DNA of 64,000 bases. Source: Corythucha ciliata. Lineage: Eukaryota; Arthropoda; Insecta; Hemiptera; Tingidae. The notes under the pieces were generated by a model, which made no database searches, was not told the DNA's origin, and saw only the letters and a program-made list of their open reading frames with translations. Shown one piece after another: positions 20,601 through 31,577 of this stretch. Each line of letters starts with the position of its first letter. Position 1 is the stretch's first letter. The DNA lies in the NCBI GenBank assembly GCA_038030265.1, contig CM075941.1, positions 45,322,164-45,386,163 on the forward strand. The letters run 5' to 3'. The translations under genes and the position numbers were made by a program.

Positions 20601-21694
20601 GGCTTCTTAGTTAGGAGCACGGGCAGGATTTGGGTTAATGTTTGGAGCAGTGGTTGGAGGATTGACAGTAGGGAATCAATTTTACTCATCATTTTTTCGA
20701 ATGGAGAGTCAAGTGCACTTGTTTGAGGAGCATTTGAAGTCACGTCTGAGTAGCTTCTGCCTCGTGTGGTAGTGATTGGGTGGGTGCGGAGGGGCAAATT
20801 GGTTGCTGCTGTTGGCTCCCGCGGCTTAGTTGTCTGGTTGGATGGCTGGCGCTCGGTAATCCCTGAGTTTGGATTTATTTGCTGCATTTTTTTATACACG
20901 GGGCAGCCTCTATAGTTGGCCGTGTGTTGGCCGCTGCAGTTAACGCAGGTGGGAGGATCATTGGGTGTCTTTGTGCAAGCTTCTGCTGCGTGTTCTTGGT
21001 TGCATTTTACACACCGTGGGTTGCGATGGCAGTAATTTCTAGAGTGCCCGAAATCCTGGCAGCGCATGCACTGGAGGACTGCCCGGCGAGGCCTTGGTGG
21101 CTCAACTTTAATTTTTGAGTAATATAATTTATCGAGCGAGTATATTTCTTTATTCTTAGAATTAGGCTTTAGATCGAGAAAGAAGAGAGGAAGTGGTTGT
21201 TTTGTGCCAGGATGAAACACTGGGATCATTTGCACCGGTTCGTAACCTAGAGCTTGAAGTTCCTTCATCATTTCGGAGGAATCGCATGATGGGTGAAGCC
21301 CCCGTACTACAACCCTGAAGTGACGTTCGTTTTCAAGTTGGAACGTATGGAATTCCGCTTTGTTTTTCTGTAGGTAATCGACAATTTTTCTGTAATCGTC
21401 GATGGTGTCACAGTTGATTTTAACTTTCCCATCCGACGTATGATGACGAAAGTTAAGTACGTTGAGTTTAGAGCAGTCTTTTATAAATGAGTTTATGTTG
21501 TTGACGTTACTAACGAATATTGGTGGGGGCTTTAGCGGTTTATCTGGAGGATTTTCAGTTTCCATTGTATTAATAACATTGGTTTCAGAGAGGTCGCTGA
21601 GTGGCTGAAATCTATTCGAAATTGCAAACGGCGAATCTCCATGAGTTACCTTTAGTTTTTTTGCTGACTGGTTCCTTTCGGGAGGTGACCCCAT
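20597..21694 (-). CDS. Jockey ORF1, Gag-like nucleic-acid-binding protein
   Basis: Intact frame of 365 codons from the first in-frame ATG at 21694; an upstream in-frame TTG would add 23 residues. It packages LINE RNA. The middle section resembles the gag-like PRE_C2HC domain that precedes zinc knuckles in Jockey ORF1 (HFRVVVRGLHPSCDSSEM, about residues 125-145). Three zinc knuckles follow: CMRCQDFGHSRNYC, CVKCNQEHAAEAC and CVNCSGQHTANYRGC. The tail is proline- and threonine-rich. The stop overlaps the ORF2 start, so ORF2 could be made by termination-reinitiation. The frame has no interruptions, unlike most coding sequence in the window. Confidence 0.88.
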   Translation of the reverse strand: MGSPPERNQSAKKLKVTHGDSPFAISNRFQPLSDLSETNVINTMETENPPDKPLKPPPIFVSNVNNINSFIKDCSKLNVLNFRHHTSDGKVKINCDTIDDYRKIVDYLQKNKAEFHTFQLENERHFRVVVRGLHPSCDSSEMMKELQALGYEPVQMIPVFHPGTKQPLPLFFLDLKPNSKNKEIYSLDKLYYSKIKVEPPRPRRAVLQCMRCQDFGHSRNYCHRNPRCVKCNQEHAAEACTKTPNDPPTCVNCSGQHTANYRGCPVYKKMQQINPNSGITERQPSNQTTKPREPTAATNLPLRTHPITTTRGRSYSDVTSNAPQTSALDSPFEKMMSKIDSLLSILQPLLQTLTQILPVLLTKKP

Positions 21695-21888
21695 GGCGAG
21701 GGGTTTGGTGAGGGGTGGAGAGTTCACTTCCTCTTTTTCTCGAGTGAAAGAGATAACAAACAATAATAGACAAAGTTCTTAATCGAATCGTCGAGAGATC
21801 CGAGTTCGGAAGAAAAAACAAAATTAACAAATAAATAAATCAATAATAATTAACAAAGTAGTATAACGTTCGCGTAGAAATCGCGTTT
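21695..21888 (-). promoter_or_regulatory. Jockey 5' untranslated region
   Basis: About 190 bases between the target duplication and the ORF1 ATG. Jockey elements carry an internal promoter here. No specific motif could be assigned. Confidence 0.4.
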
Positions 21889-21900
21889 TGAGAAATTCGT

Positions 21901-22829
21901 GCACGTCGATATTGACTCGGAAATTGTGATGTTGACTACACTTCGGAACCTACGATTTCTATGCAAAACATCGATAGTACTGTGTGATGGCACCTTCTAC
22001 GTTTGCCCTAAATTTTTTGAACAGCTGTACACAATCCACGTTTTATGAAGGTCAGTACCTCCCACTGGTATTTTGTTTTCTTCCCTCCAAAACGGACTCT
22101 GTTATTCGAATTTGTGGATACTACTAATAGCTATGTGTGGTAATTCCGACCTAATACTCATCCCAGAACTCTGCATGTTCGACTTCGAGCTCGCTGCAAT
22201 TAATGCTTTCAAGAAAAACTTCCCCGGGTCCAACGTCAGCTGTTGCAACTTTCACTTTGGACAAGCATTGTTCAGAAAAATACAGTGTGTCGGCCTGCAA
22301 AGAAACAACGTTGCGCACGACGAAGTTGGCAAATTTTTGAAACAATTTTTTGGGTTACCGTACTTGCCTCCCCGAAGATGTCGAAACAGCATTTTTAGAC
22401 ATTATAAAAGATGTTCCAGGTGAACCGAAATTGGGAGACTTTTTAGAATATTTGGTTACTACGTATGTTGGGCCGCGAAGCAGATTTCCACCAGTGTTAT
22501 GGGCATCACCTCCTACAATCCTACCAAAAACCACAAATGGAGCCGAATCTTTTCATCGTCACCTTAAGGACCAGTTCGTTTCTCCTCGAGGTTCGGTGCA
22601 CCTAGTAGTGGACGTCCTAAAAAAGCTCCAAAGCGAAACTTATGCAAAAATGGGCGATTTATCAGCTCCCCGGGTAAAAAGGAAGAAACAGCAATTGAAG
22701 GAGGACAAGCTGGTTACTTTGTGGCAGCAATATTCTACCAACCAAATACCTATTTTCCATTATGTGAAGCAAGTCGGCCTTTTAAAACAAGCATTCAGCG
22801 GGAAAAGCAAACATGCGGGGGATACATAA
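21901..22829 (+). pseudogene. MULE transposase, catalytic part, frameshifted
   Basis: It continues the frame cut at 16076. The catalytic core is readable across frames: VLCDGTFYVCPKFFEQLYTI (first Asp) at about 21985-22040, a second-frame YLPLVFCFLPSKT, then FDFELAAINAFKKNFP (second Asp), CCNFHFGQALFRKI, and in a third frame TTNGAESFHRHLKDQF (Glu). These are the DDE residues and C/H motif of MULE transposases. Frame changes lie near 22045 and 22360. The C-terminus to the stop at 22829 is basic. The protein is dead, and the domain assignment is secure. Confidence 0.85.
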
Positions 22830-23062
22830 TTGTTTATTGGCAAATTATAACGGTTATTATCGAATTTTGACGACTTGTAAACACAATCGATTGTTGATCA
22901 ATAAATAAAACATGAAAAAATGTATTGTCTGAACCTCGGCGCTTATGACACTGTTTTCATGGCGCTCTTGTCCTATAGAAAAAGCGCTTCTGTCTATAGG
23001 TAAAAGCGCATTCGTCCAATTATTTTTGTTCGTCGGCGCTTTCGTCCTGCACCGGGCACGGC
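22830..23062 (+). other. MULE 3' end
   Basis: It has an AATAAA at about 22902, then GCGCTT-containing subterminal words at 22938-23046. The outer boundary is taken from the resumption of the host repeat. Confidence 0.5.
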
Positions 23063-23250
23063 TGACACATGAGTGTAATCGTTTGTTTCGCGACATATTC
23101 TGGTCTCGATCTCGTTCGTTTATTTTCGTTTTGCGTTTAGCAAAAATTTACGTTTGTAAACAAACGAGATCGAGACGAAACATGACGCGAAACAGAGGAT
23201 TTCGGCTATGTGTCGGGTTGCGTGAACATGGTCAGTCACAAACAATTTTT
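23063..23250. repeat. Fold-back repeat, right part after the MULE
   Basis: It resumes with GGCTGACACATGAGTGTAATCG and continues CGTTTGTTTCGCGACATATTCTG, then TCTCGATCTCG. About 40 bases further on, the complement appears (AAACAAACGAGATCGAGA, then GATTTCGGCTATGTGTCGGG). The unit is therefore palindromic, and the intact repeat was a long fold-back element. Confidence 0.65.
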
Positions 23251-23251
23251 G

Positions 23252-23677
23252 GCTTATTATTTCTCAATAATAAGTCTTTGTAATCGTATCGCAAAAAAAA
23301 TTTTTTTTGACCCCCCCCCCTCAAAATTTGTAGTTTTACGTTTCAAAGTGCGTAGAATCCAAATCTGCAAAAAAAAAAAATGTCCGTCCGCCATCCGGGC
23401 CGGGGAGGATTCCTCGAAAAAACTCGTTCTTACGCACATAGACTCCATTTGGGGTCTAGTTGGTCCTAACATCTGATCAGTTTGATCATATAACTCCCTG
23501 GGGTTTTATGGGCCAAAATCGGGTCCAAAATGGGGATTTTCAAAGGATTTGGGATCATAGGGGTGTGGGGTGTCGATTTTCATGTAATTTCAAGCCGGAT
23601 TTGACTACATCGATGAATAATAAACCCATAAACAGTCGAAATAATAAGGCATTGTTCGATAATTCGCAGCGTTTTTG
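23252..23677 (+). repeat. Dispersed 430-bp repeat, copy 2
   Basis: The inverted partner of 2123-2553, beginning with the CTTATTATTTCTCAATAATAAG hairpin. No coding content. Confidence 0.7.
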
Positions 23678-23694
23678 AATAAAATTATATATGC

Positions 23695-23815
23695 AATGGC
23701 AAACAAACGATAATTTCGGCTAAACAAACGTAAACAAACGAGATCGAGACTAAATCTGACGCGAAACAAACGATTTCGGCTATGTATCGGGTTGCGTGAA
23801 CTTAGCCCGACACAT
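23695..23815 (-). repeat. Fold-back repeat fragment
   Basis: It contains AAACAAACGAGATCGAGAC, GATTTCGGCTATGTATCGGG and GTGAACTTAGCCCGACACA, the reverse complement of the unit at 15040-15275. A T run follows at 23820-23834. Confidence 0.65.
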
Positions 23816-23843
23816 GCTGTTTTTTTTTTTTTTTAAACGTATA

Positions 23844-24010
23844 TAATCCAGTCAAATGGTGTTCCCCCCACCATTGCCCTACGGTGGAAAAAGAATGGAA
23901 ACATTGGAATTACTTTTGATTTTCATGTTTTTTGGGGTGCTGAATCCGAATCTGAACTTTTCCAACAAAATTTCCTGTTGCGTTTTGAGATATCGGCGAA
24001 AAACGGTGAA
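23844..24010 (+). repeat. Solo end related to the 16270-17799 element
   Basis: TAATCCAGTCAAATGGT, then TTTTTTGGGGTGCTGAATCC, CGAATCTGAACTTTTCCAAC and TTGCGTTTTGAGATATCGGC match the long inverted end at 16270-16450 in order. Only one end is present, running directly into a family E array. Confidence 0.6.
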
Positions 24011-24250
24011 ATTTTGGTTTGTGGTTAGACCTTTTTTGTGGTCTGTGCCTCTTGTGATTAGAGTTTTTTTTTGTTACAGAATTTTTAAGCTCAGTTAAAC
24101 GTTTATGTGTTCCGATCTTTCCACGGGTAGAGCTTTTGTGAGTAGACCTTTTAGGGGTTCAAGGTTTTTTTTTTGTGCTTTCAGTGTGATTCGTAGTTAG
24201 AGCTTATTTTGGTTACGAACTTTTTGTGGCTAGAGTTGTTTGAGCTCAAA
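24011..24250 (+). repeat. Family E array, short
   Basis: Diverged TTTTTGTGGTTAGAGC-type units (GTTTGTGGTTAGACC, TTGTGATTAGAG, TTTTTGTGGCTAGAG). Same family as 7515-8110. Confidence 0.65.
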
Positions 24251-24285
24251 CTCGTCTTTTGCGAGTGCCCCCTATGACGACACCT

Positions 24286-24400
24286 CACGTTGATTGTCCC
24301 GTTTTTTTCTTTTTTGTCCCGGTTGATTTTATACTTTGAAACTTTTGTCCCGGTTTTTGTCAAATTTCGAATTGGCAACCCTAGCCCAGGACTAATGGCC
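24286..24400 (-). repeat. Dispersed repeat fragment, GTCCCGG family, copy 2
   Basis: TTTTTTGTCCCGG repeated and GGCAACCCTAGCCC; inverted relative to 7085-7220. Confidence 0.55.
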
Positions 24401-27400
24401 AAAGTGGTGGGATGCGTCCATAATTTGTCAGCCCAAGCGTATTTGAAAGGGGTCGCGGGAGTGATCGCCATTGTAGCGGTGGAGGAGGGTTTTAGTCGTT
24501 TTATCAGGGGCGCGGTTTGCACTTTGGCGCGTATAGTCATGCAATTTTGCCAATTGAGCAATGTATAAATATGCTGAAAAAAAAAAAAAAAATGACTTAA
24601 AAATTTAAGAAGGTTTGCCCGTTCACTATTTTGGCGACAACTTGGATGGAATCGCTTATCTTTGGGGGGTTTCTTGATAGCGGCACGGGAAATCCGAGAA
24701 TCGTGGCAGATTTTCAATCAAACAAGTAAGCGTTTTTCTTTGAGCTGCCTCCTACTGGCGGTGAAAACCTTATCATTTTTAAGTCATTCGGTATAGTCAA
24801 AGAATAAACGAAATCTGTTCAGATTGACGTAAAATTTTCTGTGAAATTGGAAACCCGTATTTTATTTCACCTTTCCTTTTTGCACCCCCCCCCCTCCGAC
24901 ACACATTTTCAATCTCCACTCCCCTCTCCACCTCATGGCCCACCCTAAAAAGGATAATAAGCTAGATAAATAAGGGGCAAAACCTATGAATACATCCGTG
25001 AGCTCCGCAGAGAAAGAGAAACGTACCTGCGGAGATCTCTATATAATGCCGTGCGACGTGAAAGACCATCCCCTCCCCCTCGTAATAACCTTTGCGGCCC
25101 CTCTGTAAGCCCGTAAAGGGATGTCATCTATCACATGCCACGGTTTTTGTATATAAAAAAAAAAAAAAAAAGAAAAGAAAGAGAGAGAGAGAGAGAAAAA
25201 AAAAAGAGTGGCACAAACCGTGTCCTCGCACACCTTCTCACGAGGGAGGTCCTGTTTGTCAGGAATTAGCTTCAAAATGAAATAAGGTTTTCAATAGAAG
25301 TAGTAAAGCATTGACGATGGTGGGAGGGGGGCGGATGGTAAGGGGGTTGTCTTTTAGATGAAAGAAACTGACTGAACAGAGCACCCCCCCCCCCTCTTTT
25401 TTTTGAAACTTTTATGAATGAAACCGTATAGTAACTCTGTTAAAAATAAAAAGTTTGCCCATTCACGGTGAGTTTTTGCCCCTTAAAAGACCAATTTTTA
25501 CGGTCAAAGGAACGACCGTTGCTAAAGGAATTTAAGTTTCTTGAAATTTTAGTCTAGTTCGGTATATAGCCAAAAAGGCCTCGAATGCCATGATATTTAA
25601 GACGGTAAGCCCTTCACACTAAAATGGTTTATAAAGATGATGGTTTGACCTTTTTTTAAAGTAAAAAAAGATTACGCTGGTGCAGTAAAAATTGAGGGGG
25701 GGGGGCGAACGCGATGCATTCGAACGGGACGGGGGGGGGGGGCAAATTTCCAAACTGTAAAAGCGTCAAAACTTCTTAGAATACTTTTAGGAGGGAAAAC
25801 TGTTTCAAGTCATCTTGAAAATATACGCGAAGTGATTCCAATTACCGATCTGTACTGTATGCTTGCAGGGCAAACTTCGATTTTGTTCCAAAATATAAAG
25901 AAAACGCGGGAAATCTCACTACAAAAAGTACACAAAAGTTCCTATTTGTGTGAAATTAGACAGATTGGCCGGCTTTTGTTGACCATCCTTCACTGATTTA
26001 TGTCTGCCCAGGTGTACTTCACCCCCTGACACCCCTCGCTCCCACCCCATCAAAGTTTCATTCCGAACTCGCACCATTGTAAAATGAACATTGGCTGTAT
26101 CCTTTTTTTCTCTCTCTCTATACACACGGCAGATGTGCCAGTGCTTTATGCCAGCAATCAGTCGTCTGTGAAATCACTCCACTGACTTCTTCCAATTAGC
26201 CGTGGGCTCTGAAAGAAGACAGAAAAAGAAAACGGTGGGCCTTGTAGATTCATCCGTGAAGCTCTTTGGGATGCGTTTAACCCATGATTGAACAAGAATG
26301 ATTTTAGTTTTTTTTTTTTGGAGCTGTCAACCATTCCTTCTCTTACCTTTTTCTCGCTGCATTTTACCACCAAAATAACTTAATTGCTTCCTCTGTTCTA
26401 TTTTAAATTTGTTAATATTGATATCCTGGGCTGACGCTTGTCCCACAACCCTAATAAGATTACTCAGTATAGAAACAATTTTTGCATTCATCAACTTACA
26501 GCAATGCTTCACTACTTGCTGCGGGAGGGGAGCTACAGTACTTTGTAGGCAATGAAGAGGATGGTGGGCTACTCCTAAACTCCCCCACCCTCGACCAACA
26601 ACAAAAACAATCAGTCTTCATCAATATTTTTTTGTTTTCGTTACGTCAACGCAAGGGAATATCAGAATAGCCTCACAGGTACTTGGGACCTGTGGACGAG
26701 CCGGAAGACGTCATTTTAACTGTCTTACCCTTCTCTGAATATATATATATTCCGTGGGAATGGCGTGTGGTGATCGGTGGTTAGTGTGAGAGGGGGGGGG
26801 GTTGTTATAAATCATTATTGCCGCCGCTCTTAAAAACGACCGTTCAATCGAAAGATTCATCGAGAAAGATTGCGACAGAGTCTTTTGAGAAACTCTTGAG
26901 GCTCACTCTTCGCCGCATCCCTTTCCCACAAGACAACCAAATTGGGTTGTTTAAAAGTTTTGATGGATAGAATCAAAGCCTATAAAGGGGGGGGGAATGG
27001 GTTGCGTGGAAGAGGGCGATTGTGGCAGGTGGATTTTTCTTATTACGTCACATCGTTATAAGAAATCGAAGAACACTAAAATTCGGAAAAGGTGTTTTGA
27101 TACTAACAGGGGAGGGGGGGACAGGAGAAGAGACGCCCTTATACAGCTTTTTATCTACTAATAATAGCAATTAAGAGATAAAGTTGTTCCGGTTTTAAAA
27201 CTTATTAACCCAAGTTTAAGCCCCGTCAGTAATTAAGGGATTAGCATAATACGTCGCTAATTGATTAAATTCGAGCTAATCGTTTTTAACGTGTTTTTTA
27301 TCCCTTGAGATGCAAATTTTGAACCGAGGAACTCGATTCAGAAAGGATCAGCATCAGTCCGGATGCACCCTTGTGCGAGCCTTCCGCACGGGGCCACCAA

Positions 27401-28480
27401 GGAAGTTCTCTGATTATTATTATTATTATTTTCAGCCACTTTATTGAGTTTCACCCATATACGGCCCTTGGCGTGCCGCCGACGAAAGGGTCCGTTCCGT
27501 GTCCAGTGGTGCCTGGTGGTGTTGTTATTGCTGGTGGTGGTGGTGGTGGGGGGGAATTGACTTGGAAATTTTATTTCTAACTATTCGAGAGAGAGAGAGA
27601 GAGAGAAAGAGTGATGTGTTTAAACTGAAAATCGACGTTGGAAGATCACCCCGGACAATTGCCAGCTAAAAGGTATGGGAGTTCTTGTTGGATATTAGCG
27701 GCCCTTTTCACGCGTTTCGTCTGTTCCTCAGGATAGCCGAGTTTTAAATTCCTTTGATGGCTAACAGTTGGAAAAAACAAAAAAAATCCTCGAAAAAGTG
27801 TTACAGCATGGTCTTCTCCGAACGGATTCGTAGTGACCATTAAGGGGGCAACTTGGCAAAATGTGACAGAAGTCAAAAGTTTGTCCCTTTTAGTATTTAT
27901 TAGCATCCTGAACGTCCCACAAGCCCCCCCCCCCCCGTCCATCAAAGTAATTCTTTGCTGATCGGTAAAGGTGATTTTAAGAGTTAATGTATACGACGAT
28001 TTTAGCGGTCGAAGGGTGTTTTGTGGGTGGGGACTGGTTCAGTAGGAGAAGCGTTGTCTGTCCAGCTTTGTGATGAAGGGGAAGGGTATAGGGAACGAGA
28101 TACAAATCTTAGCGCCTCCTGAACTCCCATGTAATAAAAACAACGAGATAAAGGGAGACAGAAGAAAACGGGGTATCTGTGAAACTCATCAAACCGCTTT
28201 TTCAAACCCCCGATTTGGGATGGGTGGGTGGGTGGGGAGACGCATTTTGCGTTTATCGAAGGAAATCTCAAGGAAAGATCGCCACAGTGGCACCGTGCGC
28301 GTTGGGGGTGACCAGACATTTTCATCGTTTCTCTTCTTTTAAAGTTTTCATCTTTATACGCGAGACTCAAGGGAATGTTGGTTTTTAAACGTTGGCCCAC
28401 ACTTTTTCCGTGGTTTCGGAAGATTTTTTTTTAGACTTCCACAGGAAAAATCAATGAGTAGGAGGCTTTTTGTTGTGACT
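24401..28480. other. About 4 kb with no assignable gene
   Basis: Many small open frames are present, none with family motifs; the longest (24181-24717 minus, 178 codons) overlaps two repeats. Simple sequence is frequent: an A/AG tract at 25148-25206, ATT repeats near 27415, GGT repeats near 27531, and a GA tract at 27586-27607. C or G runs lie near 24888, 25385, 25697, 25731, 26793, 26987 and 27926. If host exons exist here they cannot be recognised. Confidence 0.5.
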
Positions 28481-28489
28481 TGAGTCAGG

Positions 28490-28530
28490 GGCGTAGCCAG
28501 ACCTTCGTCTAGGGGTGGTGTAGTGAAAAG
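28490..28530 (+). repeat. Fragment of a common GCGTAGCCAG repeat
   Basis: GGGGCGTAGCCAGACC. The same word family appears at 41795-41890, 44245-44340 and 59073-59097 (the last inverted). Too short to classify. Confidence 0.4.
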
Positions 28531-28605
28531 AAGACTAACATTACCTGGCTAAACCACATGATTTTATTGGTTTTATAATTACCCTTTTAATCATTATCAT
28601 TCGCG

Positions 28606-28681
28606 TTTTCTAGTAAATAAAAGCCTACAATTCCGGGCAATTATTCGCTTTATTTTCACATCAATTTTATTTACTAGAAAA
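28606..28681. repeat. 17-bp inverted repeat just before a gypsy gag
   Basis: TTTTCTAGTAAATAAAA and its complement are separated by 42 bases, ending 32 bases before the gag start. No LTR or primer site was found around it, so it may be a chance or element-specific leader hairpin. Confidence 0.45.
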
Positions 28682-28713
28682 ATTATTCAGCTTCACCCTC
28701 TCGCGTCTTAAAT

Positions 28714-31349
28714 ATGGATAAGTTGCTAAGACCCTCGAAATTCGAAGTGTGCTCCAACTCATCCACTGCTTCCAAGGAATGGATACATTGGAAAAAAACG
28801 TTCGAAAATTTTCTGCAGGCGTCGCAGGAACACGTCTCAGAAGAAGACAAACTTCGTGTACTGACAAATTTCCTATCATTCGAAGTTTATGAACTCATAA
28901 GTGAGTGTGGTTCCTACCAGGAGGCAGTCGACACGCTAAACACGATTTACGTGAAAAAGAAAAGTGACATTTTCGCCAGGCATCTACTCGCCACGAGGAA
29001 ACAATCGGCGGAAGAGACAATCGAACAGTATATTCAAATTTTGAAAGCGCTCAGCAAAGACTGTGACTTCAAGGCAGTATCTGCTGCTCAGCAGAGAGAA
29101 GAGTATGTGAGAGACGCATTCATAGGCGGTCTCTATTCAACCAAAATTCGTCAGCGATTGTTGGAAAACGATTCCATAGATTTGTCAGAAGCGATTCGTC
29201 AGGCTCTCGCCCTAGAAATGGCTCAAAAACAAGCAGAAAGCTTCAGTCAAAATTCTTTCTTGAATGCGAGTTGCATCCTCTCGAAAAGTACAGCTGTCGT
29301 TGAGAACCAGACTACCGAAGCCTCGACGTCAGACTTGTGCGCTGCCTTTGCAAGCAAAAATAAGTGTTACTTCTGTGGAAATTCTCGTCATCCTCGCTCT
29401 GTTTGCCCTGCAAGAGAGGCAGAGTGTAGGAATTGTCAAATTAAAGGTCATTTCTCGAAAGTATGTCGAAAGACCAAAGCTCAACATACGAAGTTAACTG
29501 CGTCAGCTTCCATCATTGCAACATTAGAAGGACGCTTCTTGAATCTGCTTCGTTCCGCTGTTGTTTCGGTAACAGTTGATGGTTTTCCGGCACGATGTCT
29601 GGTCGACACTGGTAGTTCCACCAGTTTCGTCAACCAGAAGTTCGTTTTGACGCATAACGTCAAATCTTTTCCCGAAAACGGCCAGGTCTCGATGGCATCT
29701 ACATCTTTTTCGACGCCCGTGGAGGGCTATGTAATAGTAAATCTGGAGCTATCGGAGCATCAATACTCAAACCAGAAGTTAACCGTTTTAAAAGAGCTTT
29801 GTGCTGATGTCCTCATCGGACACGATCTTCTCAAGAAACATTCGAATGTCTCTCTTTCCTTCGGAGGCGAGAAAAGTCCTCTTTCGATCTGCTCATCAAG
29901 TTGCGCGCAAGTAGAAGTCCCTCGTTTATTCGGTAACCTATCCCCCCATTGTAAGCCGATAGCAACGAAATCTCGAAGATATTCTGAAGCAGACAACGCC
30001 TTCATAAAGGAAGAAATAGCTCGTTTACTAAAAGAAGGAGTGATTGAACCAAGCAACTCACCTTGGAGAGCTCAAGTACTCGTAGTGGCAAATGAAAACC
30101 ATAAAAAACGGCTCGTCATCGATTACTCTCAAACAATTAACAGATTCACTCTGCTCGATGCTTACCCCCTTCCCAACATTGATGATCTCGTACGAAAAGT
30201 GCTATCGATCTGAAAAACGCATACCATCAAATACCCATTGCAAACGAGGAGAAGCATTTCACAGCGTTCGAAGCCGTTGGCAAACTTTTCCATTTTTCCA
30301 GGATTCCTTTTGGCGTGACCAACGGAGTTGCCTGTTTCCAACGCGTAATCGATCAAATAATCGCCGACGAGAATCTTGATGGAGTCTTCGCCTATCTCGA
30401 CGATATAACGGTTTGTGGAAAGGATCAATCCGATCACGATGCCAACCTCAATCGTCTACTCTCGGCTTTGCAAAAGCGCTGTTTGCAAATCAACGAAAGT
30501 AAAAGTAAATTTAATTTAAATACCGTCAATTTACTTGGGCACTTGGTGTCTCATAATACAATTCGTCCTGACCCTGAGCGACTTCTTCCACTGATAAACA
30601 TGCCAATTCCTCGAGATTCAGCCTCTCCCAAACGAGCTCTGGGACTTTTTGCCCACTATTCAAAGTGGATCCCTCGTTTTTCAGATAAAATTCGCTCACT
30701 CACAATTTGCAATTCGTTTCCGTTGAGCCCAAGTGCTGCCGAAGCGTTCATAAAAATAAAAAAGACATCTCAGACGCCGTAATCGCGACAGTAGCAGAGG
30801 ACATTCCGCTGATTGTCGAGACGGATGCATCAGACGTAGCGTTAGCTGCTACTTTAAGTCAAGGGGATCAACCGGTAGCGTTTTTTTCTCGAACTCTCTC
30901 TAAATCTGAACGTGGACATTCATCTATTGAAAAAGAAGCTGCGGTCATTGTTGAGTCGTTGAGAAAATGGAGAGTTTTTCTTCTCGGAAAGGATTTCAAA
31001 CTTCTTACTGATCAGCAGGCGCTTTCTTTTGTATTCGATCAACGCCATTCGAGTAAAATAAAAAATGACAAAATTCTTCGTTGGCGGCTGGAACTGTCTC
31101 CCTTCAATTTCGACATAATCTATCGCTCAGGAAAACAAAACGTGAAAGCAGATGCTTTATCTCGGATCTGTAGCGCTACTTCAACTGTGAAGCGACTGTT
31201 CGACCCCCAGGAATTACCCGAATGCATTGCATTGGGTGATGAACGCATTGGGTTCGCAGTAAAAACCTGCCCTATTCCCTCGAAGATGTAAAAAAATCAC
31301 TTCTGAATGTCCAGTCTGCGCCGAGGTCAAACCACGATTTTTCGAAATG
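28714..31349 (+). pseudogene. Ty3/gypsy element 1, gag-pol, broken and truncated
   Basis: The frame from ATG 28714 encodes Gag, with two zinc knuckles near residues 217-251 (CYFCGNSRHPRSVC, CRNCQIKGHFSKVC). An aspartic protease (LVDTGSS near residue 297) and the start of reverse transcriptase follow. A deletion near 30203-30213 shifts the frame. Then the catalytic YLDD is readable near 30390, another shift follows near 30700-30780, and RNase H (ETDASDVALA) runs to 31291. Only the second half of the integrase zinc finger (CPVC at 31308-31319) remains, before the LTR of the next element at 31360. No LTRs of its own were identified. Dead. Confidence 0.85.
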
Positions 31350-31447
31350 AAAGGAACTCTATTATATTTATTAGAAACGACGGCATATTGATGAATCGAA
31401 CGTTAAGAAACTTTATTTAATGAAAAAACGATTATAAAGTAGTAGAA

Positions 31448-31577
31448 TAGTATATTATGCACCTAGCCGCGAAAGTGTGTCTTTGCCGGGCCGAGAGGAG
31501 TTGTACGGCCGAGGCGAAGGCGAGGCCGGACGCCTCGAGGACTGGCAAAGCACTTTCGCGGCGAGGTCAATATACTA
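31448..31577. repeat. 130-base GC-rich palindrome, copy 1
   Basis: It begins TAGTATATTATGCACCT and ends with AGGTCAATATACTA. GCCGCGAAAGTG pairs with CACTTTCGCGGC, and TTTGCC with GGCAAA. The apex carries GGCCGAGG and GAGGCCGG words. Transcribed, it would form a strong hairpin. Confidence 0.8.

Larger units (their letters stand above)
16077..21888 (-). mobile_element. Jockey-clade LINE inserted in the MULE gene, 12-bp target duplication
   Basis: This minus-strand LINE has its poly-A tail as a T-rich run at 16080-16125 and its 5' end near 21888. The duplicated target is TGAAAAATTCGT at 16065-16076 and TGAGAAATTCGT at 21889-21900 (one mismatch). Removing the insert restores continuity of the MULE frame. 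It carries ORF1 (Gag-like) and ORF2 (endonuclease plus reverse transcriptase). Its 3' UTR is interrupted by a 1.53-kb TA-flanked element, so the LINE itself is about 4.3 kb, a normal full length for Jockey elements. Confidence 0.9.
15335..23062 (+). mobile_element. MULE (Mutator-like) transposon, FLYWCH type, with nested insertions
   Basis: Boundaries are inferred from where the host fold-back repeat breaks off (about 15334) and resumes (about 23063). Both ends are rich in AAGCGC/GCGCTT words (CATAAGCGCCGA and CGAAAGCGCCGC near 15350-15410; CGGCGCTTATG, GGCGCTCTTGTCC and GGCGCTTTCGTCC near 22938-23046). These are likely subterminal sites. The GGCAC next to each junction could be part of a 9-base target duplication, but this is not clear. 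Coding sequence survives in two pieces separated by a Jockey element. Without insertions the element is about 1.9 kb. Confidence 0.65.

Noticed and set aside
24181..24717. 178-codon minus-strand open frame as a gene
   Set aside because: It overlaps two dispersed repeats and a poly-A tract, with no motif.
28002..28400. 132-codon minus-strand open frame
   Set aside because: No recognisable domain; an overlapping frame on the other strand is equally long.
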